NCBI RefSeq assembly: GCF_004135975.1
Contig: NZ_CP026538.1
Coordinates: 2,046,001 to 2,110,000 of the forward strand
DNA length: 64,000 nt
Direction of reading: 5' to 3'
DNA from: Solidesulfovibrio carbinolicus
Lineage (GTDB): Bacteria; Desulfobacterota; Desulfovibrionia; Desulfovibrionales; Desulfovibrionaceae
This document shows, piece by piece, positions 28,985 through 37,131 of this stretch; position 1 is the stretch's first letter; every line of letters begins with the position of its first letter. A model generated the notes under the pieces. It searched no databases and was not told the DNA's origin. It worked only from the letters and a program-made list of their open reading frames with translations. A program made the position numbers and the translations under genes.

Positions 28985-29083
28985 CCGGGCCGCCATGCCG
29001 TCCCGGCGGGCAGCCTGGCCGAATTGACCTGTGCCGGAGTGCATCGACAAGACAACAACCGTTTTGCCCGGGAGTCCAAGACC

Positions 29084-30736
29084 ATGCCTGTCGCCAAACT
29101 GCGACCCAAAACCTACCGTGAGCTGCTCGAGACCTTTTCCATCGCCGTGCCCGAGAACTATAATTTCGCCTTCGATTTTCTCGACGCCGAGGCCGCCCAG
29201 GACCCGACCCGGCCGGCCATGATCCACATCGGCCCGGACGGGACCCGGCGCGACCTTGATCTGGCCTATTTCAGCAAGGAATCGGCCCGCATGGCCAACG
29301 CCTTCAAGGCCGCGGGACTCGTCAAGGGCGACAAGGTGATGATCATCCTCTACCGCCGGGTGGAGTGGTGGGTCACCATGCTGGCCCTGCACAAGCTCGG
29401 GGCCGTGCCCGTGCCTTCGCCCAACCTGCTCACCCCCCACGACATCGATTTCCGGGTCAACTACGCCGGCATCAAGGCCGTGGTGGCCGAGGATTCCGTA
29501 GTCGACCGGGTGGAAGCGGCCCGGGCCGCCTGCCCGACCCTGACCGTGTGCGTCCAGGTCGGCACGTCTCCGCTCCCGGCCGGCTGGCTCGACTACGAAA
29601 CCATCCGCGCCGCCGCCGCCGAGGATTTCCCCCGCACAGCCGAAGCCCCGGGCGGCGACGATTCGCTGCTCATCTTCTTTTCCTCCGGCACCACCGGCAT
29701 GCCCAAGATGGTGGAGCACAGCCACGCCTATCCCCTGGGCCACCTCACCACCGGCGTCTACTGGCACAACCTGGAGCCCGGCGACGTCCACCTCACCCTG
29801 GCCGACACCGGCTGGGGCAAGGCCGTGTGGGGCAAGTTCTACGGCCAGTGGATGGCCGGAGCCACGGTCTTCACCTGGGACTTCCGGGGCAAGTTCGTGC
29901 CCTCCGAGCTCCTCGACGTCATGACCGCCCACAAGGTGACCTCCTTTTGCGCCCCGCCCACGGTCTACCGGTTCCTTATCCGCGAGGACCTCAAGAAGTA
30001 CGACCTCTCGGCGCTGCGCTACTGCACCACTGCGGGTGAACTCTTAAACGACGGCGTGTTCCGGGCCTGGAAGGAAATCACCGGGCTTTCCATCTATGAA
30101 GGCTACGGCCAGACCGAAACCTGCCTGCAACTGGCCACCTTCCCCTGCATGACGCCCAAACCCGGCTCTATCGGCCGGCCCACCCCGGGCTGGAACGTGG
30201 TCATCCTCGACGAGGAAGGCAAACCCTGTCCGGCCGGCGTCGAAGGCGAAATCTGCCTCAAGCTCGAAGACGGCAAGAACTTGGGCCTTTTCACCGGCTA
30301 CCTCCAGGAACCGGCTAAAACCGCCAGCGTCATGGTCGACGGCTACTACCACACCGGCGACAAGGCCTGGATGGACGAAGACGGGTACTTCTGGTTCCTG
30401 GGCCGCACCGACGATCTCATCAAGTCCAGCGGCTACCGCATCGGACCCTTCGAGGTCGAAAGCGCGCTCATCACCCATAAGGCCGTGGTCGAGGCCGCTG
30501 TCACCGGCGTGCCCGATCCCGTGCGCGGCCAGGCCGTCAAGGCCACGGTTGTCCTGGCTCCCGGCTATACCGGCTCCCCGGAACTGGCCAAGGAACTGCA
30601 AGAGCACGTGAAAAAGGAAACCGCGCCCTACAAATACCCGCGCATCATCGATTTCGTCGCCGAGCTGCCCAAGACCATCAGCGGCAAGATCAAACGCGCC
30701 GAGATCCGCGCCAAGGACGAAAGTCGGGAAATATAA
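29084..30736 (+). CDS. AMP-forming acyl-CoA synthetase (acetyl/medium-chain-like)
   Basis: The start at 29084 follows GGGAGTCC; 20 upstream codons in frame lack a site. The 550-residue enzyme carries the P-loop FFSSGTTGMPKMVEH, YEGYGQTETC, DGYYHTGDKAWMDEDGY, the hinge GRTDDLIKSSGYRIGPFEVE and the catalytic Lys in TISGKIKR. These fit the acetyl-CoA-synthetase-like/medium-chain branch, unlike the FadD-type enzyme on the other side of the regulators. It should convert a short or branched acid to its CoA ester. Preceded by its XRE-cupin regulator; followed after 20 bases by palindromic repeat D. Confidence 0.92.
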   Translation: MPVAKLRPKTYRELLETFSIAVPENYNFAFDFLDAEAAQDPTRPAMIHIGPDGTRRDLDLAYFSKESARMANAFKAAGLVKGDKVMIILYRRVEWWVTMLALHKLGAVPVPSPNLLTPHDIDFRVNYAGIKAVVAEDSVVDRVEAARAACPTLTVCVQVGTSPLPAGWLDYETIRAAAAEDFPRTAEAPGGDDSLLIFFSSGTTGMPKMVEHSHAYPLGHLTTGVYWHNLEPGDVHLTLADTGWGKAVWGKFYGQWMAGATVFTWDFRGKFVPSELLDVMTAHKVTSFCAPPTVYRFLIREDLKKYDLSALRYCTTAGELLNDGVFRAWKEITGLSIYEGYGQTETCLQLATFPCMTPKPGSIGRPTPGWNVVILDEEGKPCPAGVEGEICLKLEDGKNLGLFTGYLQEPAKTASVMVDGYYHTGDKAWMDEDGYFWFLGRTDDLIKSSGYRIGPFEVESALITHKAVVEAAVTGVPDPVRGQAVKATVVLAPGYTGSPELAKELQEHVKKETAPYKYPRIIDFVAELPKTISGKIKRAEIRAKDESREI

Positions 30737-30756
30737 GGCGAAGGGAAGAGGAAGAT

Positions 30757-30800
30757 GCCTCCGGCGGCCGGGAGGGGGTAACCCCCTCCCGGACCCTCCC
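30757..30800. repeat. Dispersed palindromic repeat, copy D (inverted)
   Basis: GCCTCCGGCGGCCGG followed by GGAGGGGG-TAA-CCCCCTCC, that is, the same unit as the other copies read from the other strand, with a variant palindrome. It is preceded by a purine-rich tract (AAGGGAAGAGGAAG) and begins 20 bases after the acyl-CoA synthetase stop. Confidence 0.8.
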
Positions 30801-30805
30801 TGTCT

Positions 30806-30864
30806 GGGGGCGGCGTTTCCCCGGGCTTCAGGCTTTGCCTGAAGCCCGGGGAAACGCCGCCCCC
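30806..30864. repeat. Perfect 28-bp-arm hairpin between repeat copies D and C
   Basis: Arms of 28 bases (left begins GGGGGCGGCGTTTCC, right ends GGAAACGCCGCCCCC) are perfectly complementary around a 3-base TTT loop. Such a stem would form a very stable RNA or DNA cruciform. It is flanked by inverted copies D and C, giving a composite of about 194 bases. Confidence 0.9.
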
Positions 30865-30908
30865 AAACGGGAAGGCTTCGCGAAGAGCGCGCGGAGACCG
30901 CAAACCAG

Positions 30909-30950
30909 ATGGGGGGTCCGGGGGCCTCAGGCCCCCGGCCGCCGGAGGCT
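30909..30950. repeat. Dispersed palindromic repeat, copy C
   Basis: ATGGGGGGTCCGGGGGCCTC then the complementary arm and CCGGCCGCCGGAGGC, nearly identical to copy B over its whole length, followed by a 25-base pyrimidine tract (CTCTTCTCTTCTCTC...). The next gene starts 33 bases on with no visible Shine-Dalgarno. Confidence 0.85.
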
Positions 30951-30982
30951 CTTCTCTTCTCTCTTCTTCACTCCGAAAACGT

Positions 30983-31864
30983 ATGCCCCCGGCCAACATT
31001 TCCCTTGTCGCGCGGCTGGCGCGCGAGCCGTTGACCCATTTTCTGGTGCTTGGGGCGTTGCTTTTCGCCTTGGGGACGCTTGGCCGGCCGGCTGAGCCGA
31101 CAGTCGTTGCTGAGGGCGCGGCCATCGTCGTCATCGACGAGGATGTGCGCCAGCTTGCCGGCCTGTGGCGGATGCAGTGGGGCCGGGAGCCGACGCCGGC
31201 CGAACTGCGCCGGCTGGCCGACGAGCAGGTGCGCGAGGAGGTGCTCGTGCGCCAGGCCCTGGCCGCCGGCCTGGAGGCCCAGGACATCCTGGTCCGTCGC
31301 CGGCTGGCCGCCTTGGCCGCCGCCCGGTTGGAGCAGGGGATAAGCCTGCCCGAGCCGAGCCAGGCCGAACTGCGCGCCCTGTACGAGGCCGATCCCGCCG
31401 CCTTTGCTCCGGTTGCCGAGCTGACTTTCCGCCAGATCGCCTTTTCCGACCGCGCCCGGGGCGGCCGGGCCAAGGAAGAGGCCATACAGGCCCGCGACGC
31501 GCTCTCCGGCCGGGACGCCGCCGCCGGCCAGGGCCTGGGCGACCACACCGAACTGCCCGAGCGCTCCGAAAACGTGACCCCGGACGAAACGGCGGCTCTT
31601 TTCGGCGACGCCTTCGCCGCTACGCTCACCACCTTGCCGGTCGGGTCCTGGCAGGGGCCGCTGGCGACCCTGGGCGACTGGCATCTGGTCTTTGTCGAAG
31701 CGGCCCGGCGCGGCCCGCCGCCGCCCTTCGAGACGGCTCGGCCGGCTGTGGCCGAGGCCTGGAAGCGCAATCGCCTGGAGGCCGAACGCAAGCAGGCCTA
31801 TGCGGCCGTGCTGGCCCGCTATACGGTCGTCCTGCCGCCGTCCGTGGCCGAGAGCCGGCCATGA
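30983..31864 (+). CDS. Membrane-anchored peptidyl-prolyl isomerase-like protein (parvulin/SurA-type)
   Basis: One membrane span at about residues 19-36 anchors a periplasmic domain. The N-terminal helical part (ELRRLADEQVREEVLVRQAL) resembles the SurA/PpiD chaperone helices; the later FRQIAFSD...ALSGRDAAAGQGLGDHTELPERSENV and LPVGSWQGPLATLGDWHLVFVEA resembles a shortened parvulin domain. Genes of this kind commonly sit beside hupE-like genes. Here the stop overlaps the next gene's ATG by four bases. No ribosome-binding site is seen before the ATG, which directly follows repeat copy C. It may fold or assemble the transport proteins encoded downstream. Confidence 0.7.
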   Translation: MPPANISLVARLAREPLTHFLVLGALLFALGTLGRPAEPTVVAEGAAIVVIDEDVRQLAGLWRMQWGREPTPAELRRLADEQVREEVLVRQALAAGLEAQDILVRRRLAALAAARLEQGISLPEPSQAELRALYEADPAAFAPVAELTFRQIAFSDRARGGRAKEEAIQARDALSGRDAAAGQGLGDHTELPERSENVTPDETAALFGDAFAATLTTLPVGSWQGPLATLGDWHLVFVEAARRGPPPPFETARPAVAEAWKRNRLEAERKQAYAAVLARYTVVLPPSVAESRP

Positions 31865-32874
31865 CGCGGCCCTTTGCCGAGCTGGCCTTGGCCGTCGCCG
31901 TCCTGACCGGCCTTTTGGCCGCGTCCGTTTCCGCCCACGCCCACGAAACCCGGCCGGCCGTGCTGGAGCTGCGCCAGACCGCGCCCGAACGCTTTGACGT
32001 GCTGTGGCGCACGCCGCTGTATGAAGGCCAGCGCCTGCCCTTTGTCCTGCGTCTGCCCGACGGCGCGAAGCAAATAAGCCCGCCCATCGTCATGAGCCTG
32101 CCGGACTGGCATCTCGAATCCTGGCGTGTCGCCGCGCCGGGGGGGCTTGTGGGCAAGCGGGTCCTTTTTTCCGGCCACGACGCCACCACGGCCGGGGTGG
32201 TGGTGCGCTACGCCGGGCTGGACGGCCGGGAGTCCACAGCCGTGGTCACCCCGGACAAGGACGGCCTGACCCTGGCCGGCCAGGGCTCGACCGGCGCGGA
32301 CTTCACCGACGCCGTGGCCCTGGGCCTGCGGCATATCGGCTATGGCATCGACCATCTGCTTTTTGTGCTGGGGCTCATCTGTCTGGCCCGGGGCGGCTGG
32401 CGGCTGGTGGAGACGGTCACGGCCTTTACCGTGGCCCACAGCTTGACCCTGGCCGCCGCCGCCTCGGGGCTGGTGAGCGTTCGGGCCGAGCCGGTCAACG
32501 CCGTGGTGGCGCTCAGCATCCTTTTCCTTGGCCCGGAGATGGTGCGGCAGTTGCGCGGCCAGTCGAGTCTGGCCATCCGTCGGCCGGCGGCGGTGGCCTT
32601 TGCCTTCGGCCTGCTCCACGGCCTGGGTTTTGCCGGCGGCTTGTCCGGGTTTGGCCTTTCCCGGGAGGCCCTGGTGGTGACCTTGCTTGGCTTCAACCTC
32701 GGCGTGGAAATCGGCCAACTCGCCTTTGTGGCCGCCCTCCTGGCCGTGGCCGCCTCCCTTGCCCGGCTGGGTATGGCCTGGCCGGCCTGGGCCGGCTACG
32801 CCCCGGCCTATGTGGTCGGCACGGCCGGGGCCTACCTGACCATCGCCCGAACCGTCGTCATGTTGGGGATATGA
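31861..32874 (+). CDS. HupE/UreJ_2-type membrane protein
   Basis: The 337-residue protein begins with a signal peptide (ending SAHAHE), then a periplasmic beta-rich domain (about 28-150), then six to seven membrane spans starting at GLRHIGYGIDHLLFVLGL. This GIDHLLF motif, with His and Asp in the membrane helix, is the hallmark of the HupE/UreJ family of nickel or cobalt permeases. A second His pair (LLHGLGFAGG) follows. The gene overlaps both neighbours by four bases, so all three are translated as a coupled set. Metal specificity is inferred; nickel would serve hydrogenases. Confidence 0.85.
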   Translation: MTRPFAELALAVAVLTGLLAASVSAHAHETRPAVLELRQTAPERFDVLWRTPLYEGQRLPFVLRLPDGAKQISPPIVMSLPDWHLESWRVAAPGGLVGKRVLFSGHDATTAGVVVRYAGLDGRESTAVVTPDKDGLTLAGQGSTGADFTDAVALGLRHIGYGIDHLLFVLGLICLARGGWRLVETVTAFTVAHSLTLAAAASGLVSVRAEPVNAVVALSILFLGPEMVRQLRGQSSLAIRRPAAVAFAFGLLHGLGFAGGLSGFGLSREALVVTLLGFNLGVEIGQLAFVAALLAVAASLARLGMAWPAWAGYAPAYVVGTAGAYLTIARTVVMLGI

Positions 32875-34400
32875 TGAGGACTCGTCTAGGTTTTCTCTGC
32901 CTGGCCGCCCTGGCCATGGTCCTTGGCCGGGCCGAGCCGGCCCTGGCCCATCTGGTCAGCGCCGACGTGGGCGATTTCTACGCCGGCCTGCTCCATCCCC
33001 TGACCTCGTGGGAGCATTTGCTCCCCCTGGCCGGGCTGGCCTTTCTGGCTGCCCAGTCCGGGCGCGGCGGCGGCCGGCTGGCTGTTTGCCTGCTTCCCCT
33101 GGCCCTGGCTGTCGGCGTCTGCGGCGGCGCGCTCTGGCCGCTGCCTCGGGCCGCCGCCGGACTGGCCGGACTTTGGCTGGCCGTTTGCGGCGTGTTGGCC
33201 GCCTGGCCCGGGCCTTGCCGTCCCGCCCTGGTCGGCCTGTGCGCCGCCGGTCTCGGCGTGGCTCTGGGTTGGCGCGGCGGGGCGGACTGGGCCGTCTCCC
33301 GGGCCGGCTGGCAGTTCGTGCCGGGCGTGGCGGCCTGCGGCTTTTTGCTGACGGCCCTGGGCGCGGCCTGGCTGCCGCGCCTGGAGGGCGGCTGGCGGGG
33401 CCGGGCGCGAGCTCTCCTGGGGCTGGCCTTGGCCCTGACCGGTCTGCTGCTGGCCTTTCGCGGCGTCATGGGCGAGGGCGGCGCGGCCGGGCTTGGGCAG
33501 TTGGCCGGCTGGTTGGACGGCGGGCGTGTGGGGGATTTCCTGCAACATCCCACGGCCTCGCCCTGGACCCTGGCCGGCGTCCTGGCCGGGGCCATGGCCT
33601 GGGGCGGGGTCCATGCCTTGACGCCCGGCCACGGCAAGGCCCTGGTCGGGGCCTATCTCGTCGGCGCCCGGGGCACGTGGCGACATGCCGTCTGGCTGGG
33701 GCTCACCGTGGCCGTCACCCATACGGCGGGCGTGTTCCTCCTGGGCGGCGCGGCCGTGCTGGCCGCCGACGAGGCCGGGCGGGAACGGCTCATGCCCTGG
33801 CTGGCCCTGGCCTCGGGCCTGGGCATGTGCGCCGTGGGCGGGACCATGGCGGCGCGCGGCCTCTGGCGGTTGCGCGGCCGGGCAGGGGAGGGGCGGGCGC
33901 ACAGCCATGGCGGCGTGGCCCATTCCCACGGAGGAACGTCCCATAGCCACGGCGGCGTCGCAGGCGGACAAGATGAGGCGCTGCACAACCACGGCGGGCC
34001 GGCCCACAGTCACGGCGGTCTGCTTCACAGCCATGGAGGAGGGACGCACAGCCACGGCGGCGGCCGATCCGATGCGGCCGAACCGGTCGGCTGGCGCAAT
34101 TTGCTGGCCCTGGGCGTGTCCGGCGGGCTGGTCCCGTGCCCGTCGGCCCTGGCCCTGATGTTGGCCGCCATCGCCCTGGGCCGGCCTGGCTGGGGGCTGA
34201 TCCTGTGCGCGGCTTTCGGCCTGGGGCTGGCCGGAGTGCTGACCGGGGTGGGGCTTTTGTGCCTGGCCGGGGTGCGGTTTCTGGGCGGCACGGGCCGGCT
34301 GGGCCGGGCGGCGGGCTGGCTGCCTCTGGTCGGGGCCGGGCTTATTGCCGCCATCGGCGCGTTGGCCGCCTGGGAAGCCCTTGTTGTGCTCCTTTCCTGA
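32871..34400 (+). CDS. HupE-like/NicO fusion: nickel-cobalt transporter with His-rich loop
   Basis: After a signal peptide (ending EPALAH) comes a HupE-like half with LLHPLTSWEHLLPLAGLAFL and further membrane spans to about residue 205. The second half (about 225-505) is a NicO/RcnA-type transporter: GGVHALTPGHGKALVGAYL, LTVAVTHTAGV, and SGGLVPCPSALALML. Between NicO spans lies a cytosolic or periplasmic loop with seven H(S/N)HGG repeats, a metal sponge. The family moves nickel or cobalt, either in or out. At 509 residues it is longer than either family alone, so this is a true fusion. It ends the coupled three-gene set. Confidence 0.85.
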   Translation: MMRTRLGFLCLAALAMVLGRAEPALAHLVSADVGDFYAGLLHPLTSWEHLLPLAGLAFLAAQSGRGGGRLAVCLLPLALAVGVCGGALWPLPRAAAGLAGLWLAVCGVLAAWPGPCRPALVGLCAAGLGVALGWRGGADWAVSRAGWQFVPGVAACGFLLTALGAAWLPRLEGGWRGRARALLGLALALTGLLLAFRGVMGEGGAAGLGQLAGWLDGGRVGDFLQHPTASPWTLAGVLAGAMAWGGVHALTPGHGKALVGAYLVGARGTWRHAVWLGLTVAVTHTAGVFLLGGAAVLAADEAGRERLMPWLALASGLGMCAVGGTMAARGLWRLRGRAGEGRAHSHGGVAHSHGGTSHSHGGVAGGQDEALHNHGGPAHSHGGLLHSHGGGTHSHGGGRSDAAEPVGWRNLLALGVSGGLVPCPSALALMLAAIALGRPGWGLILCAAFGLGLAGVLTGVGLLCLAGVRFLGGTGRLGRAAGWLPLVGAGLIAAIGALAAWEALVVLLS

Positions 34401-34502
34401 AAAAGGGCTGTCCGGGCGGTTGCCAGCCGCCGTGGGCCGGACTATGGAAGGCGAAATTCCGGGCCGCGCGGCAAGAGCCGTCGGCCGCTTCCGCGAGGAC
34501 CC

Positions 34503-34856
34503 ATGCGCCAGGGCGACGCCGCCAAAACCGTATCCCCCATCGAAGCCGTTCGCCGCTACTGCCTGACCGCCTGCATGGGCGGCCAGCGCAGCCTGGTCGC
34601 CGGCTGCGTCGATGCGGACTGTCCGTTCCATCCGCTACGCTTAAAGGAAGTGCCCGAGGGCTTCGGCGTACGTGTGGTGCGGGTCATCCGCCGCTTCTGC
34701 CTGCGCTGCACCCTGGGGGATCGCGGCGATATCCGTCGTTGCCGGGAAAAGGCCGCCTGCCCGGTCTGGCCCTACCGCATCGGCGTCTCGCCCCGAAAGC
34801 TCAAGCGCCTCATCGCGGAAAAACGCCGTCCCAAGCAGCTCGAACTGCCGTTGTAG
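34503..34856 (+). CDS. Small Cys-rich protein, probable zinc-binding
   Basis: The 117-residue protein is basic and contains eight cysteines in a regular order: YCLTAC, GCVDADCPFH, RFCLRC, RRCREKAACPVWPYR. The closing CPVWPYRIG is a motif I know from short phage- and chromosome-borne proteins of unknown function. The pattern suggests one or two structural zinc sites. No signal peptide or membrane span. The ATG lies 102 bases after the transporter stop without a strong Shine-Dalgarno (GAGGACC). Role unknown; could bind nucleic acid. Confidence 0.6.
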   Translation: MRQGDAAKTVSPIEAVRRYCLTACMGGQRSLVAGCVDADCPFHPLRLKEVPEGFGVRVVRVIRRFCLRCTLGDRGDIRRCREKAACPVWPYRIGVSPRKLKRLIAEKRRPKQLELPL

Positions 34857-35192
34857 TTTCCCGCCGTCCAGGCCCGCCCAGAACTGTATTCCATCGACAA
34901 TGCCCGTCTCTTGTCGTGGGCGTCTTTCTCCGCGGCCTGGCCCAAATCCGCAGCCGCCGATTTAGGGCCGTCCGTCCCGGCCAACGGTAGTCACGCGCCG
35001 GTAAACGGCGTTTCCCCGGTTTCCCGCCGCCGTCCGCCCGCCATGGGGTCATTCCCGCCGTCCGCCGAAATTCCCGTGCCGCGTTGTCGCGGGCCGCCTA
35101 TTTGTGGCCCATCCCCAAGCGGCGGCCGTCGCCGACGGGACGCCCGGACCAACCCCGGCCCGGCCCCAGGCCGGAGACAAGGAGCACGATCC
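34857..35192. other. 336-base gene-free region before the DUF485-actP operon
   Basis: No coding frame on either strand looks real. The stretch is GC-rich without a clear -35/-10 pair or terminator. It presumably contains the actP operon promoter, but I cannot place it. AAGGAGCACG at its right end is the ribosome-binding site of the next gene. Confidence 0.4.
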
Positions 35193-35516
35193 ATGCAACC
35201 AGACAACGCCCCGCCCGCCGCCCACGCCCCGGACGCCGGCCAGTTTTCCGCCCTCGTGCGCAAACGCTGGACCGTCTCCCTGACCCTGACCGCGCTCATG
35301 CTGTCCATTTACTACGGCTTCATCATCATCCTGGCTTTTCGCCCCGACATCTTCGCCGAACGCGTCGGCCAGCGCCTGACCCTGGGCATTCCGGTCGGCC
35401 TTGGCGTCATCCTGGCCTCCTGGCTGCTGACCGGCCTGTACGTGCGCTGGGCCAACGACGACTACGACAGCACCGTGAACACCATCAAACGCGCCATGCG
35501 GGAGAACCAGGGATGA
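35193..35516 (+). CDS. DUF485 membrane protein, partner of the acetate symporter
   Basis: AAGGAG precedes the ATG. The 107-residue protein has two membrane spans ([18 protein letters not shown] and [21 protein letters not shown]) and ends in a cytosolic tail with [11 protein letters not shown], the DUF485 hallmark. These small proteins are nearly always encoded before ActP-type solute:sodium symporters and are thought to act as their accessory subunit. The stop overlaps the actP ATG by four bases (ATGA), which supports a fixed stoichiometry. Confidence 0.92.
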   Translation: MQPDNAPPAAHAPDAGQFSALVRKRWTVSLTLTALMLSIYYGFIIILAFRPDIFAERVGQRLTLGIPVGLGVILASWLLTGLYVRWANDDYDSTVNTIKRAMRENQG

Positions 35517-37060
35517 ACACCTTTACCAGCACCATCGGCCAGCCCAACGCCACCTCCATCATCTTTTTCTTCGTCTTTATCGTGGCCACCCTGGTCATCA
35601 CCTATTACGCCGCCCGGCGCAGCCGCTCGGCCTCGCAGTTCTACGCCGCCGGCCGTTCGGTGACGGGCTGGCAAAACGGTCTGGCCCTGGCCGGCGACTA
35701 CATGTCCGCCGCCTCGTTCCTGGGCATCGCCGGCCTTGTGTCGCTCAAGGGCTACGACGGCCTCATCTATTCCATCGGCTTCCTGGTCGGCTGGCCCATC
35801 ATCATGTTTCTCATCGCCGAACCCCTGCGCAACCTCGGCAAATACACCTTCGCCGATGTGGTGGCCTATCGCCTGTCCCAAAAGCCCATCCGCGTGGCCG
35901 CTTCGGTGGGTTCGCTTCTCACCGTGTGCTTCTACCTCATTGCCCAGATGGTGGGTTCGGGGTCGCTGATCAAGATGATGTTCGGCCTGCCCTATGAAAC
36001 GGCCATCATCATCGTGGGCGCGGTCATGATCGCCTACGTGCTCTTTGGCGGGATGCTCGCCACCACCTGGGTGCAGATCATCAAGGCCGTGCTGCTCCTG
36101 GCCGGGGCCACGGTCATGGTGCTCATGGCCTTGTCCCGGTTCGACTTCGACGTGACGGCCCTTTTCGGCGCGGCCGCCGCCACCTACGGCGAAAAAGTGC
36201 TCAATCCCGGCGGGCTGGTCGCCAACCCCCTGGACGCCGTGTCCCTTGGCATCGCGCTCATGTTCGGCACGGCCGGGCTGCCCCACATCCTCATGCGCTT
36301 CTACACCGTGCCCGACGCCAAGGCCGCCCGCAAATCCGTGTTCTACGCCACCGGACTCATCGGCTACTTCTACATCCTCACCTTCATCATCGGTTTCGCC
36401 GCCATGGTGCTCGTGGGCCGCGACGTGATCCTCAAGATGGACGCCGGCGGCAACATGGCCGCGCTGCTCCTGGCCGAAGTGACCGGCGGCACGGTGTTCC
36501 TGGGCTTCATCGCGGCGGTGGCCTTCGCCACCATCCTGGCCGTGGTGGCCGGGCTGACCCTGGCCGGAGCCACGACCCTGTCCCACGACCTCTACGCCAA
36601 CGTGTTCCGGGCCGGCCGCTCCACCGAGGAAAACGAGATGAAGGTGGCCAAGCGGGCGACCATCGGCCTTGGCGTGGCCGCCATCCTGCTTGGCCTGGCC
36701 TTCAAGGGCCAAAACGTGGCCTTCATGGTGGGCCTGGCCTTCGCCATCGCCGCCAGCGCCAACTTCCCGGCGCTCATCCTCTCCATCCTCTGGAAGGGGA
36801 CCAGCACCTTCGGGGCCACGGCCAGCATCGTGGCCGGCGCTGCGGCCGCCGTGGGGCTCATCGTGCTGTCGCCCACGGTCTGGGTGGACATTCTCGGCAA
36901 CGCCGCCCCCATCTTCCCTTGGAAGAACCCGGCCCTGGTGTCCATGCCCTTTGCCTTCCTGGTCGGCTGGCTCGGTTCGGTGCTGGTTCCCGACGCCCGG
37001 GCCCAGTCCCTCTACGCTGCCCAGCAGATCCGCAACTATCTGGGAGTGGGCGCGGAGTGA
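35513..37060 (+). CDS. actP: Cation/acetate symporter (solute:sodium symporter family)
   Basis: The 515-residue protein has about 13 membrane spans. SSS-family signatures are [46 protein letters not shown] and [20 protein letters not shown]. ActP imports acetate and some other short acids or glycolate with sodium. In a Desulfovibrio-type cell this could recover acetate released by incomplete oxidation; the acyl-CoA synthetases at 26-31 kb could activate it. The following genes, two DUF294-related proteins and an exonuclease, form a set often seen behind actP in proteobacteria. Confidence 0.93.
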   Translation: MNTFTSTIGQPNATSIIFFFVFIVATLVITYYAARRSRSASQFYAAGRSVTGWQNGLALAGDYMSAASFLGIAGLVSLKGYDGLIYSIGFLVGWPIIMFLIAEPLRNLGKYTFADVVAYRLSQKPIRVAASVGSLLTVCFYLIAQMVGSGSLIKMMFGLPYETAIIIVGAVMIAYVLFGGMLATTWVQIIKAVLLLAGATVMVLMALSRFDFDVTALFGAAAATYGEKVLNPGGLVANPLDAVSLGIALMFGTAGLPHILMRFYTVPDAKAARKSVFYATGLIGYFYILTFIIGFAAMVLVGRDVILKMDAGGNMAALLLAEVTGGTVFLGFIAAVAFATILAVVAGLTLAGATTLSHDLYANVFRAGRSTEENEMKVAKRATIGLGVAAILLGLAFKGQNVAFMVGLAFAIAASANFPALILSILWKGTSTFGATASIVAGAAAAVGLIVLSPTVWVDILGNAAPIFPWKNPALVSMPFAFLVGWLGSVLVPDARAQSLYAAQQIRNYLGVGAE

Positions 37061-37131
37061 TCGCCAGCAAACGGACCTGGGAGGCCTTCCCCGGTCCGTT
37101 TTGTCGTTTGTCGCCAGGCTTGGGAGATGTC

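Noticed and set aside
30628-31791. Minus-strand frame crossing the composite repeat, giving Pro/Gly-rich peptides such as PPAAGGLRPPDPP
   Set aside because: This is the translated palindromic repeat plus antisense of the isomerase-like gene, not a protein.
33895-34070. Tandem DNA repeat or CRISPR-like array in the nickel transporter gene
   Set aside because: The repetition is of HSHGG codons at irregular spacing inside a coding loop, without spacers.
34857-35192. Possible sigma-54 promoter (TGGCCC near 34938) before the actP operon
   Set aside because: The GC element is not followed by the required TTGC at fixed spacing.
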